Shown piece by piece: positions 21,023 to 34,199 of a DNA stretch of 64,000 bases. Source of the stretch: Apium graveolens (Eukaryota > Streptophyta > Magnoliopsida > Apiales > Apiaceae); contig NC_133652.1 in the NCBI RefSeq assembly GCF_009905375.1, forward strand, positions 120,301,797 through 120,365,796, given 5' to 3'. Both the position numbers and the translations under genes were made by a program. The notes under the pieces were generated by a model, which saw nothing but the letters and a program-made list of their open reading frames with translations, made no database searches and was not told the origin of the DNA. Numbering within the stretch: position 1 is the stretch's first letter; every line of letters starts with the position of its first letter.

Positions 21023-24000
21023 TGTAAGAACCCAAATTTTTGACATCGATAAAAGACCTTTATGAATAGTAATATAATAACTTGAATTTTTGAGACCTTG
21101 TAAAATGTTTAATGAATAGTAACCCTGAAGGACGGGGAAAAACTTTTTAGCCCACACTATGTTGTGCATGAGAAAATGAGTTTCGGAATTAATAACATGA
21201 TTATACGTACCAAATAAATGTATGTAAACAGTATTAGTTTTCGAAGAAAATGAACTTTAAAAAACGACCATATTTACGACTCATCGAGGATTACGGGAAT
21301 CACAATATAATTACAAGATTAAAACCCTACGGATTTATATCCAAGTATGATAATTCAAAACATAAGGAAGAAATACGAAATGAATTACGTCGCGAACCAT
21401 TTACGAGGAAGTATTACGAAAACGTTTAAGCGACCGAGCGAACGCGTAAATGATTAAATAAACGTAAAGCACTAACTAACCATGGTAAGAAAGTAACCAT
21501 GGTTACTTTATCAAATAGTGAGCTAGATATAGGATGATCAAGCAAGGCTAATCAAATAGTGTGCTAAGAAAGCTAAAACAAGTAGCATAGCTTGTAAACT
21601 AGGAAGCTACTTAGATTTGTCCATGGATTTGTCAACAAGAATAAACCTAGGATCCTAAACTAGAGAATATCAAATAAATATAAGATACCAAGGAAGCAAG
21701 CATAAAACTCTCTCCCCCTTCTTCATTGTTTCCATTCGGCCCTTCTTCTTCACCAAGGGAAATCAAATTCAAATCTCCAAGTTCTAGCCATGGATAAATC
21801 CTTCCATTAATTCTCAAGTTTCCTAACAACCAAAATAAGGTAAGATAATTCTTTGATATCTTTTCATCAAGGTTTGATGGGTGAAATAAAATCAAGAAAG
21901 TTGCTAGTGAATAGTATGAATAGTAACTTTTCTTTGGTTTCTTGATTTCAATGGTTGTTTTAGCTTCCAAAAACCATAGCAAGCACTCCCAAGACTCCAC
22001 CATCCTCAAGAACACATCTCAAGCTTTCAAGAAAGGTAAAAATCTTTGGCCCAACTTTATTTAAGATTCAATTTCAAGATCCTTTTAGTATATAGTTATA
22101 AACCTAGTTTTAGAGGTGATATTGTTGAAATCTTGATGTTTAGTTAAGTAGATTTAAGGTTGATTGTTGTTGCCTCAAGAACATGATGTTCTTGATAGTA
22201 GTTAGTGTGTTGATGATTATATGGTGATTTTTGGTGGTAGTATAAAGATTTAAGGCGTAAACGAAACTCCAATCATAAACGTAATCTCGTTAAAATGAAC
22301 AAAACGTAACTTTAAGTTTCTACAGATATTCCCGAAGATTTAAACTGTATTTTCTTGTAAAATAACCCTTTATTTTGATAGAAAATGTTATAAGAATCGT
22401 TTAGGCTCTTGAATCGCTTGATTCCGATTCACGGATCAAAAGTTATGGTCGTTTTACTAAAAGTGATTTACGCGACAAAAACTGCTACGAATTAGGAACT
22501 TTGAAAATATAAAGGATCGACTTAAGAATGTTCATAAATCATGAAATTTTTACAGAGAGTAGTATTTTCCGTTTTCTAACTTCCCTAAAATTTCAAGTGA
22601 AAATAATGATTTCTCAATTTTATAAAAATAACGGAGCCGAGACCGCGCGATTAGAAACAGTAGAATCCATAAGCGGAGCCGACGACGAAAATGAAAATGA
22701 ACCTAAGATACTTAGAAAAATAAAGCGACCATGATGTGTATAAGGACTTAAAGGAATAATAAGGGTAATATAAGTTGAGAGGGTGCATAACGATTAGCGC
22801 GAGTGCGGGTAGTCGTAAATTAGAACGGGACCTAACAAAACGACTTGTGCTATGATTATAGATTTCCGAGCGGAACCTAGAGCATCCTCCACCTCAAGAT
22901 ACCAAGGCAAGTTTTCAAAACCTACCTTTTAAGAACTGTTGTGTTGTGAATATTTTACAAAACTGTGATATATGCATGAGATTGCTTTAAACTGTTTTAT
23001 GAAGTTTGAGATGTATTACATTACTCAATTGTTGATAATTTCTAGTATATGTTCACACCGAGTTTGAAATGTTATATTTAGACCGAGATTCGGTTGGTGT
23101 AAGCTTACAAAAACCCGAAGGTATCCCGGAGGAGTTTATAATTGAGAACGTTAATGCTACCGAGTAGCGTGGCGTGTACATATTTTAGACCCATGATCGG
23201 TCAGTAAAAATTGATGAAAACCCGGAAGTATTCCAGAGGTGTTTGAAATAGAATATTAACGCTATAATAGAGCGTGATGTATAAGTTGTAAGACCGAGAG
23301 TCGGTCAGTTTTTTTATAAAATTAAAACCCAGGAATCATTCCGGTGATATTTATAGGACGATTAAAGTCCATAGTAGTTACGTTTCAAGGGACTCAACGT
23401 CCGTTTACGAAATACTAAACACCTCGAACTTTTATTAAAACGGTTTCCAAAGATCGCATTCCCTCGACTATACTTTATCGTTCGAATAATAAATATCTAT
23501 TTACTATTCATTTATTATGGGAGAAGTATTCTCCAGTGAATATTTATTTCAGACTCGATTAAATATTAAAGATTATTATATTACTTAAATATAAATTAGT
23601 TGAGGAATATTATTTCAAATATTCTTTCAAGTAAACTCATTCGAGGTTTAATTATTTACCGATTAACATTTAAATACTTATTATTTATTAAAGGATTCAT
23701 TTATGATTTAAAAATCATAAAACCTGATGTAAAATACTTTCTGATTTTTCAGAAAATCATCCGAATAATTTTAAATCATCGAAAAATGTCATCTCAACGT
23801 ATTTTAATATTTTGAATATAGTTTCAAAGAAAAACTCTCCCCTTATTTAATTATTTGTTGACCACGGTCAACTCACATCCTTAGTACTTCCTCCGAAAAC
23901 TTTCGGAAGTACATATATATATGAAGTAAAGCTATGCCTATCAACAAGAAAAACGCTTGGGGGAACTTCGATGTGGTTCGAGTTCTCGAGATATGATAGG

Positions 24001-24872
24001 ATTTCCTAAATGACAAGGGAGAGGTAGGATCCAAGTACTTCATGTATTGGATAGACTACTGGTACCGTAGGAGACTGTACAATATGTACCTAAGGACCTG
24101 CGAAGTGTGTGTATACCCGAAATGAGGACACATAGCTCGTATGCGGCAAGGGTGATAACCGGGATACGAATGTGTCGTCCTTCTGCTAGTAGAAAAGGTT
24201 ACTTTATCGCAGTACGACTGATCATCGTATACGGTGGCTCCAACGAATGTCCTATCCTTCCAATTAGAATTGTGATGCAATACCGTAACCCAAGCCTAGG
24301 TGCTGGGTTTACTATTAAGATATTCGCAGTATAATTAAATCCACTAAAGAATTGTTTTCATGAGAAGGTGTGTGTCACCATGGAAAACTATTTTTGAATA
24401 AAACGTAATTATCATATATGATGTTTTACGTGAGTTTATCATACAGTCATTTTTACACTGTACATTATCATGCTGGGCATTATAGCTCACTCTTGCTTTC
24501 TTTTAAATGACACAACACAACAGATAACCAGTATGCCGGTGTGGGACTTAGTTGCTTGGAGTCATGGGGAGAATCCCTGGCAGCCTTGTCTCAGGTGTGC
24601 TAGAGTATCAAATAGGTATAAGATATCAGTCGTCATTATTGTAACTTCATGTAGAGGTTATGAATAATTTTTTGAGATCCCGTAAAGTATATTTAACTTT
24701 TAATAACAGATGATACTTGTCGTACGTCGTTTCTAAGGCTATAACTTGTGAGTGTGTGAGATTGGGGGTCTGTGATATGGAATTATTGGATTATCGAGTT
24801 AATTCAGGTTACACATGATTAAAGGATTGCGTGACGACCCAGGTTCCTGACCCCGGATTTGGGGGCGTTACA
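21023..24872 (+). repeat. Element A2 3' LTR (3850 bp)
   Basis: Starts TGTAAGAACCC and ends GATTTGGGGGCGTTACA. It has the same length and architecture as the element A LTR but is strongly diverged, with shared blocks such as the CTAGTAGAAAAGGTTACTT stretch near 24185 and the ~60-bp end. At the position of the small ORF the reading frame is unrelated. The right flank is copia gag, so A2 lay in a Sirevirus-like element. Confidence 0.85.
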
Positions 24873-25290
24873 ATGCAGATGGAATGGAAGAGGATGAAGA
24901 TACAAGCTATGTCAATCTAGCACTTATGGCCAAATCAGATGAAACAGAAACAAGTTCATCAAGTAATCAGGTAATCACTACCAACCTAGCTTATTTATCT
25001 AAAGCTGAGTGTAATGATGCAATAAATGACATGTCTACTGAATTATATCACCTGCGTGTTACACTCAAGTCTCACACTAAAGAAAATAATAAAAGAGAAT
25101 AATGTGTTTTTAAATGAAAGAAACAATGTGTTAGAGACTCAATTTGTAGAGTTTGATAAATTGAAAATAAAATACAAGATTGCTAAGGATGAACTAACTG
25201 AATACTTAAAGAAAGAGGAGATTTTAAGAAAGCAACTTGAACGAGAACAGGAAGTAATTAAGGCATGGAAATCATCAAGAGATGTCCATA
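24873..25290 (+). pseudogene. Sirevirus-type gag C-terminal fragment
   Basis: Reads EEDEDTSYVNLALMAKSDE and SSNQVITTNLAYLSKAECND, then after a frame change a coiled coil (FDKLKIKYKIAKDELTEYLK, EEILRKQLEREQEVIKAWK). The same blocks occur on the minus strand in element E at ~47200-47600. Cut on the left by the A2 LTR and on the right by B2. Confidence 0.75.
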
Positions 25291-26724
25291 GATTCTAATT
25301 CAATGTACACATCTCTATGTAATAGACAAGTATTTCTTATTTCGAAATCAAAGCCATCGGCTGTAGCACGAAACGACAATGATTTAAAAATAAGAACTAC
25401 TTTCTACCATATTGGAAGGCTTTGACCGACATAAGCCCGTTGTGTCATTGGCCAATTACTACTTGATATTATTTAATTTTAGAGGGATTATATTATGTTA
25501 CAATCATAATCATATTATAAAGAGATTCTTCCTTTTAAATTAAATATTTCAAATCAATAATCGATAATCAGATGAATCCCAGATCGGGGGGAGCATTGTC
25601 AAGAGGCGTCACTTAATACCCCTTTCTTACAGATCGGAATCTGTTTTTGACAGAATCATCCTTTCTCTCAAAATTGAAAATTCATATTTAATTACGCGTT
25701 TCATAAACACAAGAATCTCATGATTGTATTCATAATATTATTGTTAAGGCAAGAAATGATTCTTATTCTAGAATTTCTAAACCACGCCTTATATTGATTT
25801 AAGTTCACCTAAATCTATCATCACATGGTAAACATAGGCATATATCTCATATATAAAAATAAATAAACAACTAAGCATGCAAGCAATATCATGTCACACA
25901 TTGATATAATGATGTATGAATTTATTATAGCATTTAAAAGCAATTAAAACATGCTTTAAAACACTTTCAGGAATATAAACAGTTCAAAACTTTTATAAAA
26001 AAAAATTGACCACTCCATTAGATCCGTCTCGGAAAAACGAATCCAACGATATATTGCACGCCCAAAACGGAGTTACGAAAATCCGAGAAATCAAATTAAA
26101 AAAAACCAGATGGGCTGTAACGCATTACCGGAACGCGTTACAAGCCCTGTAACGCATTCCGGTAATGCGTTACAACCCTTTTAAGCCATTAAAAGGTGTA
26201 ACGCATTCCGTGAATGCGCCACAGGGTGTAACGCATTCCCGGAATGCGCGACACCCCCTTCCCCGCGTGCGCTGCACGCGCCTGCAGCAGCCGACTCCTT
26301 TTTCTCCGGCGCCTGTCAACTTCTGCCATTTTTTTTTATTTTATTAATCAACTGCCGCCGCCCTGTCTTACACCGAACGCCATGCCACCCACCATCAGTA
26401 CACCTTTCTCTTTAATAGAAGGAAACAACATATATATATACATAACAGATTACATACATATATACATATTTAAATTACGGATTTTAATTAAAACAACTTC
26501 AAAAAATCATAATAATTAATCTACACATCAGAAAATTATGAAAAAAATACTCAGACGATCTACAACACTTGTAGAACCCAGATCTATAGTCAAAACAATT
26601 TTGAGAAACAATTTCTAATCAATCATAATTAATCCATGATATAACTTACAAAAATCATAATAAATTCATACAAGATCATAAAATTCTGAAATTTTTATCA
26701 CAGATCTATATGCATACAACATAT
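25291..26724 (-). other. B2 leader fragment (relative of element B)
   Basis: Matches the element B leader from about 12136 to 13569, including the CGGCTGTAGCACGAAACG hairpin near 25350 and the GTAACGCATTCC array. More diverged than the two LTRs of B are from each other. The gag and pol that should precede it on the left are absent. Confidence 0.85.
26111..26255. repeat. GTAACGCATTCC hairpin array, B2 copy
   Basis: Same four-unit array as 12983-13124: GGGCTGTAACGC...GCGTTACAAGCCC, GTAACGCATTCCGGTAATGC and two further units. The second unit keeps its pairing; the last has lost part of it (GAATGCGCGAC). Confidence 0.75.
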
Positions 26725-26736
26725 GCTCTATACCAT
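26725..26736 (-). other. Degenerate primer binding site, B2
   Basis: GCTCTATACCAT on the + strand: the B primer site with one base missing. Confidence 0.7.
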
Positions 26737-28043
26737 TGTAGGATTTTATACATCACAGAAGCATGGTAAAACATTTTCTTGATATAAAATCCATATAAAT
26801 GCATACAAATCGTGAATAAATCAAGGGATCGATTATTAACCTTTAATAGCGATTCAAAAACGATGAACGAAGATCCCTAGCAGCTGCTCCTCAATTGTGA
26901 AGCACTCCACCTCTATCCACCAAGAGATCAAAATAATGGAGGGAGGAAGAGGTTGAGAGAATTAGTTGTCTCCCTCTCTTTTCTACTTTAGAATTAGGGT
27001 TTTTTTTGGGTTAAGGCAAATAGGGTTTATAATAGTATATTTATAGGCAAAATTTTCAGCTGAAAATTTTCCATAAAATATTATTATTATTATTAACCCT
27101 TTAATTGGTTATTCTTATTAACCAATTAACTAATAATTAAAACACCTTTTAATCATTAATCCCTTTTCTAAACACTTTAGAAATATAATTCTCTCACTTG
27201 ATTTAATTTCCAAAATTAAATTCTTAATTAATAATATTAAGAACTTTTCTTAATTAATTTATAATTAATTAAATCTCATTTAATAAATTATTAAATTTTC
27301 TAATTAATTATTTATTTCACAAATAAATAATTACCAGCCATTATTAATTAATTCTTCCACCATTAAATCATTCTCTTTTATGGTGTGACCCTGTAGGTTC
27401 AATATTAAGCTACTATTAGAAATAAATAATAATAAAATTATTTTATCATTATTTATATAAATTATTAAATATGATTAATTAATAAATTAATCATATTTAT
27501 TTTACATCGTGAGGGATACTTCTCAGCATATCGCGACTAACCGGATAATACGAATTAACTGCTTAGAATACCAAGAACCTATTCAGTGAATAGTTATCGT
27601 ACAATTAATTCCTTCTACCCTGCAATGTCATGATTAAATACAAGGAATGGAACTCGTGTCAAGCCTATCTTATTTAATCATATGCTTTCCCATTCACTAT
27701 GCTTAGTTCTAATTAATGTGAATTAGAAACTCCTTTCTAATTTCATTCACTCTGGCCAGAGATTTCTGAAATAGCATAAGTGGATCAACATTGAACATTC
27801 TCTTCCTTCACTGCAAGGGGTAGATCCTTTATTGATCATACACTATCTTCGTGTACAAATTCCTACACCCAGTAGAGCCCTTATTATTGTCCCTAGAGAC
27901 TAAGAACTAAACCAAAGTATAGTTCAGTGTACACAAGATGACTATGATGACCTCAAGTCTAAGGATACTTGTGCAACTATCACTATGTGAACATCTGCTG
28001 ACACGTGAGTGAACTCCATCAGTTGTTCAGCTGTATGAGTCAT
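26737..28043 (-). repeat. B2 5' LTR, truncated by element C
   Basis: Diverged relative of the element B LTR (compare 13583 to about 14850). The last ~390 bp are missing because element C begins at 28044. Confidence 0.85.
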
Positions 28044-29293
28044 TGAAAGGCATATGTCATAGCCTATTTGTTTATTCGAGGATTTAACTCAACTCAAATA
28101 AGGATGTAACAAGTAAATAGTGGTCCTATCGTCCGAGAGATCTCTCATAGTAACATATGTCAAAGGATTAAGTATCATTGTTCTTCTACAGACTTGATGA
28201 CTTAATTCACTGGAAGAAGCTCAAGAAATTGATCAAGCCTCAGTGATATAAATCAAGATTGTAGATTTAATCAAGTGACAGAGATCTCGTCAGGGTATCA
28301 ATTAATTACAAGGATTTAGTCTGAAGAAAATCAAGAGTATCAAGGTCAAGGCATGAAGAAACGTCACGGAAGTTAGTCACTCATGAACCAGACAGTACAT
28401 CGAGTGTCAGCATTGAATTGGTGGAATTGATTCATAATTGACAGTGACTTTCAGAAGATTTTCAGAAGAAGGGTTGTTGTTCAAGAGTAGTATTAATTCT
28501 CTATTAATTAATTAAGTCGTATAATTTAATTAAGAAAATAAATTAAATCTGTAAAGATTAATTTATTGATTAATTGAATTAATTGATTAATTAATTCTGA
28601 ATTAATATTAGGCCTTTTCAGAATTGATTTTGAATTAATATTCTATATTAATTGAGCAAGACTATCTTTTGTATTAGCAAGACAATCGGTATGACAATCA
28701 ATAGTCATACCGAAAGTCATGCCAGCTCATTTGATTGTCTTTCCAGTTCATTTGATTGTCTTGCCGAAAGTCTTTCTAGTTCAAATGAATTGTCTTGCCG
28801 AAAGTCTTTCTGGATCAAGTGGATTGTTTTGTGTACTTAACAACAGCAGCTGATTTTTCAACAGAGTGTGCATCGAATATCAAATCAAGAAGAACACAGA
28901 TTAAAAGAAAACCTGCAGAGAACTTATTGTAAATTCACAGATCATTTATTTCTAGTATTTATTGTTAAATCTAATCCACTAGAAATCCTTTTCTTGTTCT
29001 TGTGTAACTATCTAGCGGATCAAAATCCCTAGAACTTAATCTCAAATCACTTTTAGCATTTGATCTTTTTATTGCAAAAATAGAAAAATTTCATGTCGAA
29101 TTTATTCGAGATTTGTGATAATTGATTTGTGATTAATCCCTTGTAAATGATACTGTTGTTGTAACACCTTTCAAGTTTAATAATAATTTTATTCAACTTG
29201 AATTTTGTTTCATTTTTTTATTCCGCATTTTATTCGATTAAACGGTACTGTTTGTATTCAACCCCCCTTCTACAAACATATTGAGACCTAACA
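28044..29293 (+). repeat. Element C 5' LTR (1250 bp)
   Basis: TGAAAGGCATATG...ACCTAACA, followed 2 bp later by the primer site. The start is set by the break in B2 similarity. No second LTR of this family was found in the window. Confidence 0.8.
28670..28825. repeat. GACAATCGG/GTCATACCG repeats in element C LTR
   Basis: A perfect 9-bp-arm hairpin, CGGTATGAC/GTCATACCG, at 28687-28712, followed by near-direct repeats of GATTGTCTTGCCGAAAGTCT. The same words form the hairpin array after pol at 39007-39406. Confidence 0.7.
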
Positions 29294-29295
29294 AT

Positions 29296-29308
29296 TGGTA
29301 TCAGAGCC
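29296..29308 (+). other. Primer binding site, element C
   Basis: TGGTATCAGAGCC, complementary to initiator Met tRNA. Confidence 0.92.
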
Positions 29309-29389
29309 TTCTGATTAACGAACAAATCAAGATCCTAGACTTTTGTGATTCTTTCACTCCTTGAATTTTTATTTACTTAAAAATTCATA

Positions 29390-31030
29390 ATGACTACAGA
29401 AAAAGTTGGAACCGTTAAAATTCCACTATTCGGTAAAGAAAATTATGTTATGTGGAAGAAGAAGATGTTATTGTTTTTACAAGTTGCAAACTCCAAATAT
29501 CTGGAAGTGTTAAAGAAGGGTCCAAAAATTCCGATGGTTATTGAACCAGAGGTAATAGAAAATGATGTGGTGATTACCAAAGCTAGAAATTATGTGAAAG
29601 ATCCTGAGGATTTTTCTCCTGCTGAAAAAGAAGAAGCCTCCCTGGATGCTAGCCTTCAATTAATTTTAGTAGATTCCCTTGATCCTTTGATGAATAGACA
29701 TGTGATGAACTGTAAAGATTCCAAACACATCTGGGAAACTATTGAGGTGATTAATGAAGGCACAGAGGAAGTTAGGGAGAACAAGTTAGAAATCCTAACC
29801 TCTGAGTATGAATACTTTAAATCCAATCCAGGAGAAGGAATCACTGAAGTGTTTGAGAGGTACAATGCATTGATCAACAACCTGAACATTAATGGTAAAT
29901 ACTATTCCATCAGGGAGGTCAACAAAAATTTCCTTTTAACACTGCCAACTCATCTCGAACATAGAATCACTGCCATAAGAGAAGCTAGAGATCTGAGTGA
30001 GATTTCTATGGAAAGGCTCTATGGTGTGTTAAAGACTTATGAGTTAGAGCAGATTCAGCAGAAGGAAGTTTACGGGAAAGGAAGAGTGGTCAGCACGTCT
30101 ACTGCTCTAGTAGCTGATGAACAACAACAACAACCACAATATCAACAACAATCTCAACAGTCAGAAAGAATGGTACAGTCTTCCAAGGTTGAAGAAAATG
30201 TGATAGTAGCAGAATTTGATCCTCCTACTACAAATCAATCAGGAGATGATTTTTATTCCTTGGAAGAACTGGAGTAATTGGAGGATGAGTCAATGGCCCT
30301 GATTGTCAAGAGATTCTCCAATGTCAGATTCAAGAGGAATCCCAAGTTCAAGTACAAGTCCAACTACAACAGATTCCAGAAAGGTGGATCTTCATCCTCT
30401 AACACCAGCAGTGGTGGGTACAAAACATGGATGGTTGATCGAAGCACCATTCGATGCTTCAACTGCAATGAGTTGGGACACTTTGCCACAGAATGCAGGA
30501 AGCCAAAACAAGTTAGGAAGAACTCTTATGATTCTAATCAGAAGAGTAAATCTGAAAGGGCTTACCTGGCAAAGGGAAGAAGCTGGGATGATACTGACAG
30601 TGAAGATGAAGAAGTTGGGAATCTTGCTCTCAAGGCTAGTGATGCAAACACCTCATCGTCAAGAAAAGAGGTAAAATTTACTGATGCTGAATTAGTTTAT
30701 CATCTAAGAGGTTCCTTAGATTGTGCTCGTCGTGGTAATGAAATGTTAAATCAATAAATCAAAGACCTTGAGAAAGAGGTCAATGAATTAAGACTTGAGC
30801 ACATTAATCAAGATAAATTAAAAATACAAGTATCTTTTCTAGAGAATAGAGTTGACTATTATAGACAACTCGAAACTATTCTCAAAGACAAGATCGTCGG
30901 TCTTGAGGCTAAGGTTAAAGCTTACTTTAATTCTTGTTCGAAGTCCAAAGAGTTTTACAATAAGCAAGCTGTTAATCAAACATCTGGAATAGGTTATGAT
31001 TACAATGTTGCTATTGGAAAATTAGGCATA
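29390..31030 (+). pseudogene. gag: Element C gag
   Basis: ATG 29390 opens MTTEKVGTVKIPLFGKENY with the WKKKMLLFL block typical of Sirevirus gag. The capsid core follows (HIWETIEVINEGTEEVRENK; LTLPTHLEHRITAIREARD; MERLYGVLKTYELEQ) and a polyglutamine-rich stretch (~30120-30160). A single TAA at 30275-30277 breaks the frame, which continues in phase to 30757 with a zinc knuckle CFNCNELGHFATEC. After another stop (30755) the phase continues with a coiled coil (IKDLEKEVNELRLEHINQDK). Only a few stops in more than 500 codons, so decay is mild. Confidence 0.85.
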
Positions 31031-32085
31031 AACTGCTAGTCCTCCTAAAGCTAGAAAGGAGACATTTGTGCCTAAGCCTAAACAGAAATTTGTCAAGGCT
31101 TTTCACAAGGTCAAATGTCCAGTCATTGAGAAAGTTGAGAACATTAAAATTAAGAATGTTGTTTTGCCTGATAAAGTCCAATTTTACAAGTATGCCGGAC
31201 CCAGCCAAGCTTGGGTTCCGAAGAAGGTCTAATCCATTTGTATTGCAGGGCATTAAACAGGTACAACCGGTAGTGTGGATTCTTCACAGCGGATTGTCAA
31301 GACATATGACCGGAGATAGAGCCCTGCTATCAAATGTGGTTGAGAAAGCTGGCCCAGTGGTTACCTTTGGAGATAACAGCAAAGGTTTAACTGAGGGACA
31401 TGGCTGTTTGCTAGCTGGAAATGTTATCATTGAAAATGTGTATGTTGTGCAAGGACTTGAACACAATCTGCTTAGCATTAGTCAGTTCTGTGACAACGGC
31501 TACAATATTTTATTCGACAAGCTGAAGTGTCAGATTCTGCACAAGAAAAATGAAAAACCCTCTTTGATGGGAATTCGGAAAGGAAATCTGTTCGTAGCTG
31601 ACATGAACTCTGAAAGCAATCCTGAAGTCAATTGTTTCTATGCAAAGGCATCGTCTGATAAGAGTTGGCTATGGCACAAGAGACTTTCTCATCTCAATTT
31701 CAAAACAATGAATTCTCTTGTCAAAAGAGAATTGGTCAGAGGTCTGCCTCAGCTGGAATTCTCCCCAGAAGGACTGTGTGAGGCTTGCCAGAAAGGAAAG
31801 TCAAAGAAAGCAAGTCAGAGAGGCACTGACACATCCTCCATAACTGGTGTTCTACAATTATTGCACATGGATTTATTTGGACCAGTTAATGTCCTTTCGA
31901 TGTCAAAGAAGTGTTAATGTCTTGTAATAGTTGATGACTATTCCAAGTATACGTGGGTTTTATTCCTTCACTCTAAGGATGAAACACCACAAGTTGTGAT
32001 TGATCATATCAAGTTGATCGAGTTAGATTCTAATGTCCCTGTTAGAGCAATAAGGTCTGATAATGGAACAGAACTCAAGAATTCA
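31031..32085 (+). pseudogene. pol: Element C protease and integrase N-half
   Basis: A linker in one frame (ETFVPKPKQKFVKAF) shifts near 31230 into the protease frame. There the active site reads WILHSGLSRHMTGD, and the catalytic Asp of D-S-G is His, so the protease would be dead. Next come the LEHNLLSISQFCDNGY block and the HHCC zinc region WLWHKRLSHLNFKTMN...CEACQKGK. The integrase core starts with HMDLFGPV (first Asp). TAA at 31915-31917 interrupts it, and RSDNGTELKN (second Asp) ends at the solo LTR. Confidence 0.82.
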
Positions 32086-34154
32086 TGTAATAACCCCAAT
32101 ATTTGGAAAAATTTTGAAACCTTATGAATAGTGTTTTTGATGAATGAGAAAACTTTTCATGCCACACTATGTAGGGGTTCTGTTATTGATCTTCTGGGAT
32201 ATTATTAGTACTCTATGTGGTATATAAGTGTATGTAAAGATCATCAGAATCCAATTCCGAACACTTTGATTTTTCCCGGAAATCCACTAGATACGGAAAG
32301 AATTAAGTATAAGGTAAGAGGATAAAAAGGATTTAAATTAAAGGATTATAAGAGAGGATCATAAAAGGAATACAATATATTGAGAAAGGTTAAGGGAACC
32401 TAAGTAATAAGATCCCGGGTATGATCCCTCAAACGATAAACGAAAACAAAAGTTAAGCGAACCGTATAACAGATCAGCGGTCATTAGGCAAACAATTAGG
32501 ATGTTAATCAAAGAGATTAGAGGGGATGATGTCATCGAACCAATGAGAAGAGGACAAAGAGGGGAGGATGACATCACATGATGACATAAGCATAACATAG
32601 GGAGGAAGGAGATGTGGTTGGTTTATAACCACACAAAGTCAAGGTTAGAAAGGTAATTACCCAAAAACAAATCAAAAACAACCAACCAAAGAATCAAATC
32701 AAAGCAAAAACACAAAAATCTCTCTTTCTTCCAAGCTTGCTCTCGGCTTTTCTTCTTTTTCAAAGAAGAAATTTCCAAAAATCAAGTTCCAAGCATTGTT
32801 AAATCACAAGGTAATTATCTAAGGTTCCTTGTACATAGATATGGATATCCTATAAGTTTAAGCTCCTAATTCCTTCACAATCTCTTCCAATAAATCAAGG
32901 AATAAGATTGTGAATAGTAAACTTCAAGAAATAACTTTAGTTTTCTTGAATTTTTATGAAAGTTTAAGATTATACAAGCATGGATCAAGGTTCTTTAGGC
33001 ATTCAAAGCTCTTGTGTTGTGTTAAGAAGCTTCAAGGAAGGTATAATCTCTTAACCAAGCTTTGTTATTGAATGTTAAGAGCATAATATGAGTATTCTAG
33101 TTCATGAGAGGCTTGATGGTTGTGTATGTAGAGATTAGCTGGTTTTGGGATGTTTTTGGAGTTGTAAATCTTGGTTGTTGATTAATGAACTTAAGTGTAG
33201 TTTAAATTCATGATAAAGAATAGTATAAATTGTTAATTTTGAGTTGTTGGGGCTGTTATGATAAAGTATGGATGGAGTTTTGATTGGGTTGTGATTGTGG
33301 GTTGATTGTGAGATGATTTGGAGTGGTTTAAAATTGGGTAATCGCGTAAACATAGCCGTCGTAATGCCCGATTTACCGTAAACTGTTTTTGTTATTAAGA
33401 TCAGAACCCTTGAACTCACTGCTAGATTTTGACCATTGCCATGTTTAGAAAGTTCATGTTACGAGCTTCGTTTTGATATGTGGTTCGTTGGATTCCGATG
33501 AACGGTTTAGGAGAAACGGCCGTTTTAAGTAACGACGTTTCGCGAACGAACCCTTACCCCTCGCCTTACTTTGAAACATAGGTTAAAGACCTTAAAGGAC
33601 TAATTGAAGTATGAAACATTTATGTAAGGTGTAATAGGCAGTTCGTAAGACACTCGCAAAGGAATCGCCTTAAAACTCGTAATGGTTAAATTATTAAAAA
33701 TGATGGAGCCGAGGGTATTCGAGTGACTTAAGAGAATCAGTAAGCGCAAAACGAGCGTTAGAGTCTGAGTTAGTTAGAGTATAGATTTACAAGTGACTTT
33801 GGTTTAATTCCAACTTACTTGTTGCTTATAGGTTACCAGACTCGTCCCGAGCCATTCGTAACCCCCAGTCGCTCAGGCAAGTTTTCTACCCGTTATAACT
33901 GTTGTTGTGATGTATATGTGTATATGCATGATCTTGCGATAAATGCATATTTGTTATTAGCAAATTCTTGCGATATATTGTAGCATGTGATATGGTACAT
34001 ATGCATGCCTGTTTCGTATTCTTGCCATATATATCTGTTGGTTCAGTTGATAATACCTATGCTAGAGAATAGCGGTAATTTGCATATACCCTTAGTCTAG
34101 GGACCCAAAGGTGAAAACATTTTCTAAAAACCGGGAGTCGAGGATCCCGAGTAG

Positions 34155-34157
<3 letters not shown>

Positions 34158-34198
<41 letters not shown>
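34158..34198. repeat. (TA)n microsatellite
   Basis: About 19 TA units within the solo LTR; the homologous point of the element A LTR near 18800 has a shorter interrupted run. Confidence 0.9.

Positions 34199-34199
<1 letters not shown>

Noticed and set aside
21647..22015. 122-codon minus-strand frame in the A2 LTR
   Set aside because: Not kept in related LTRs and of low-complexity character.
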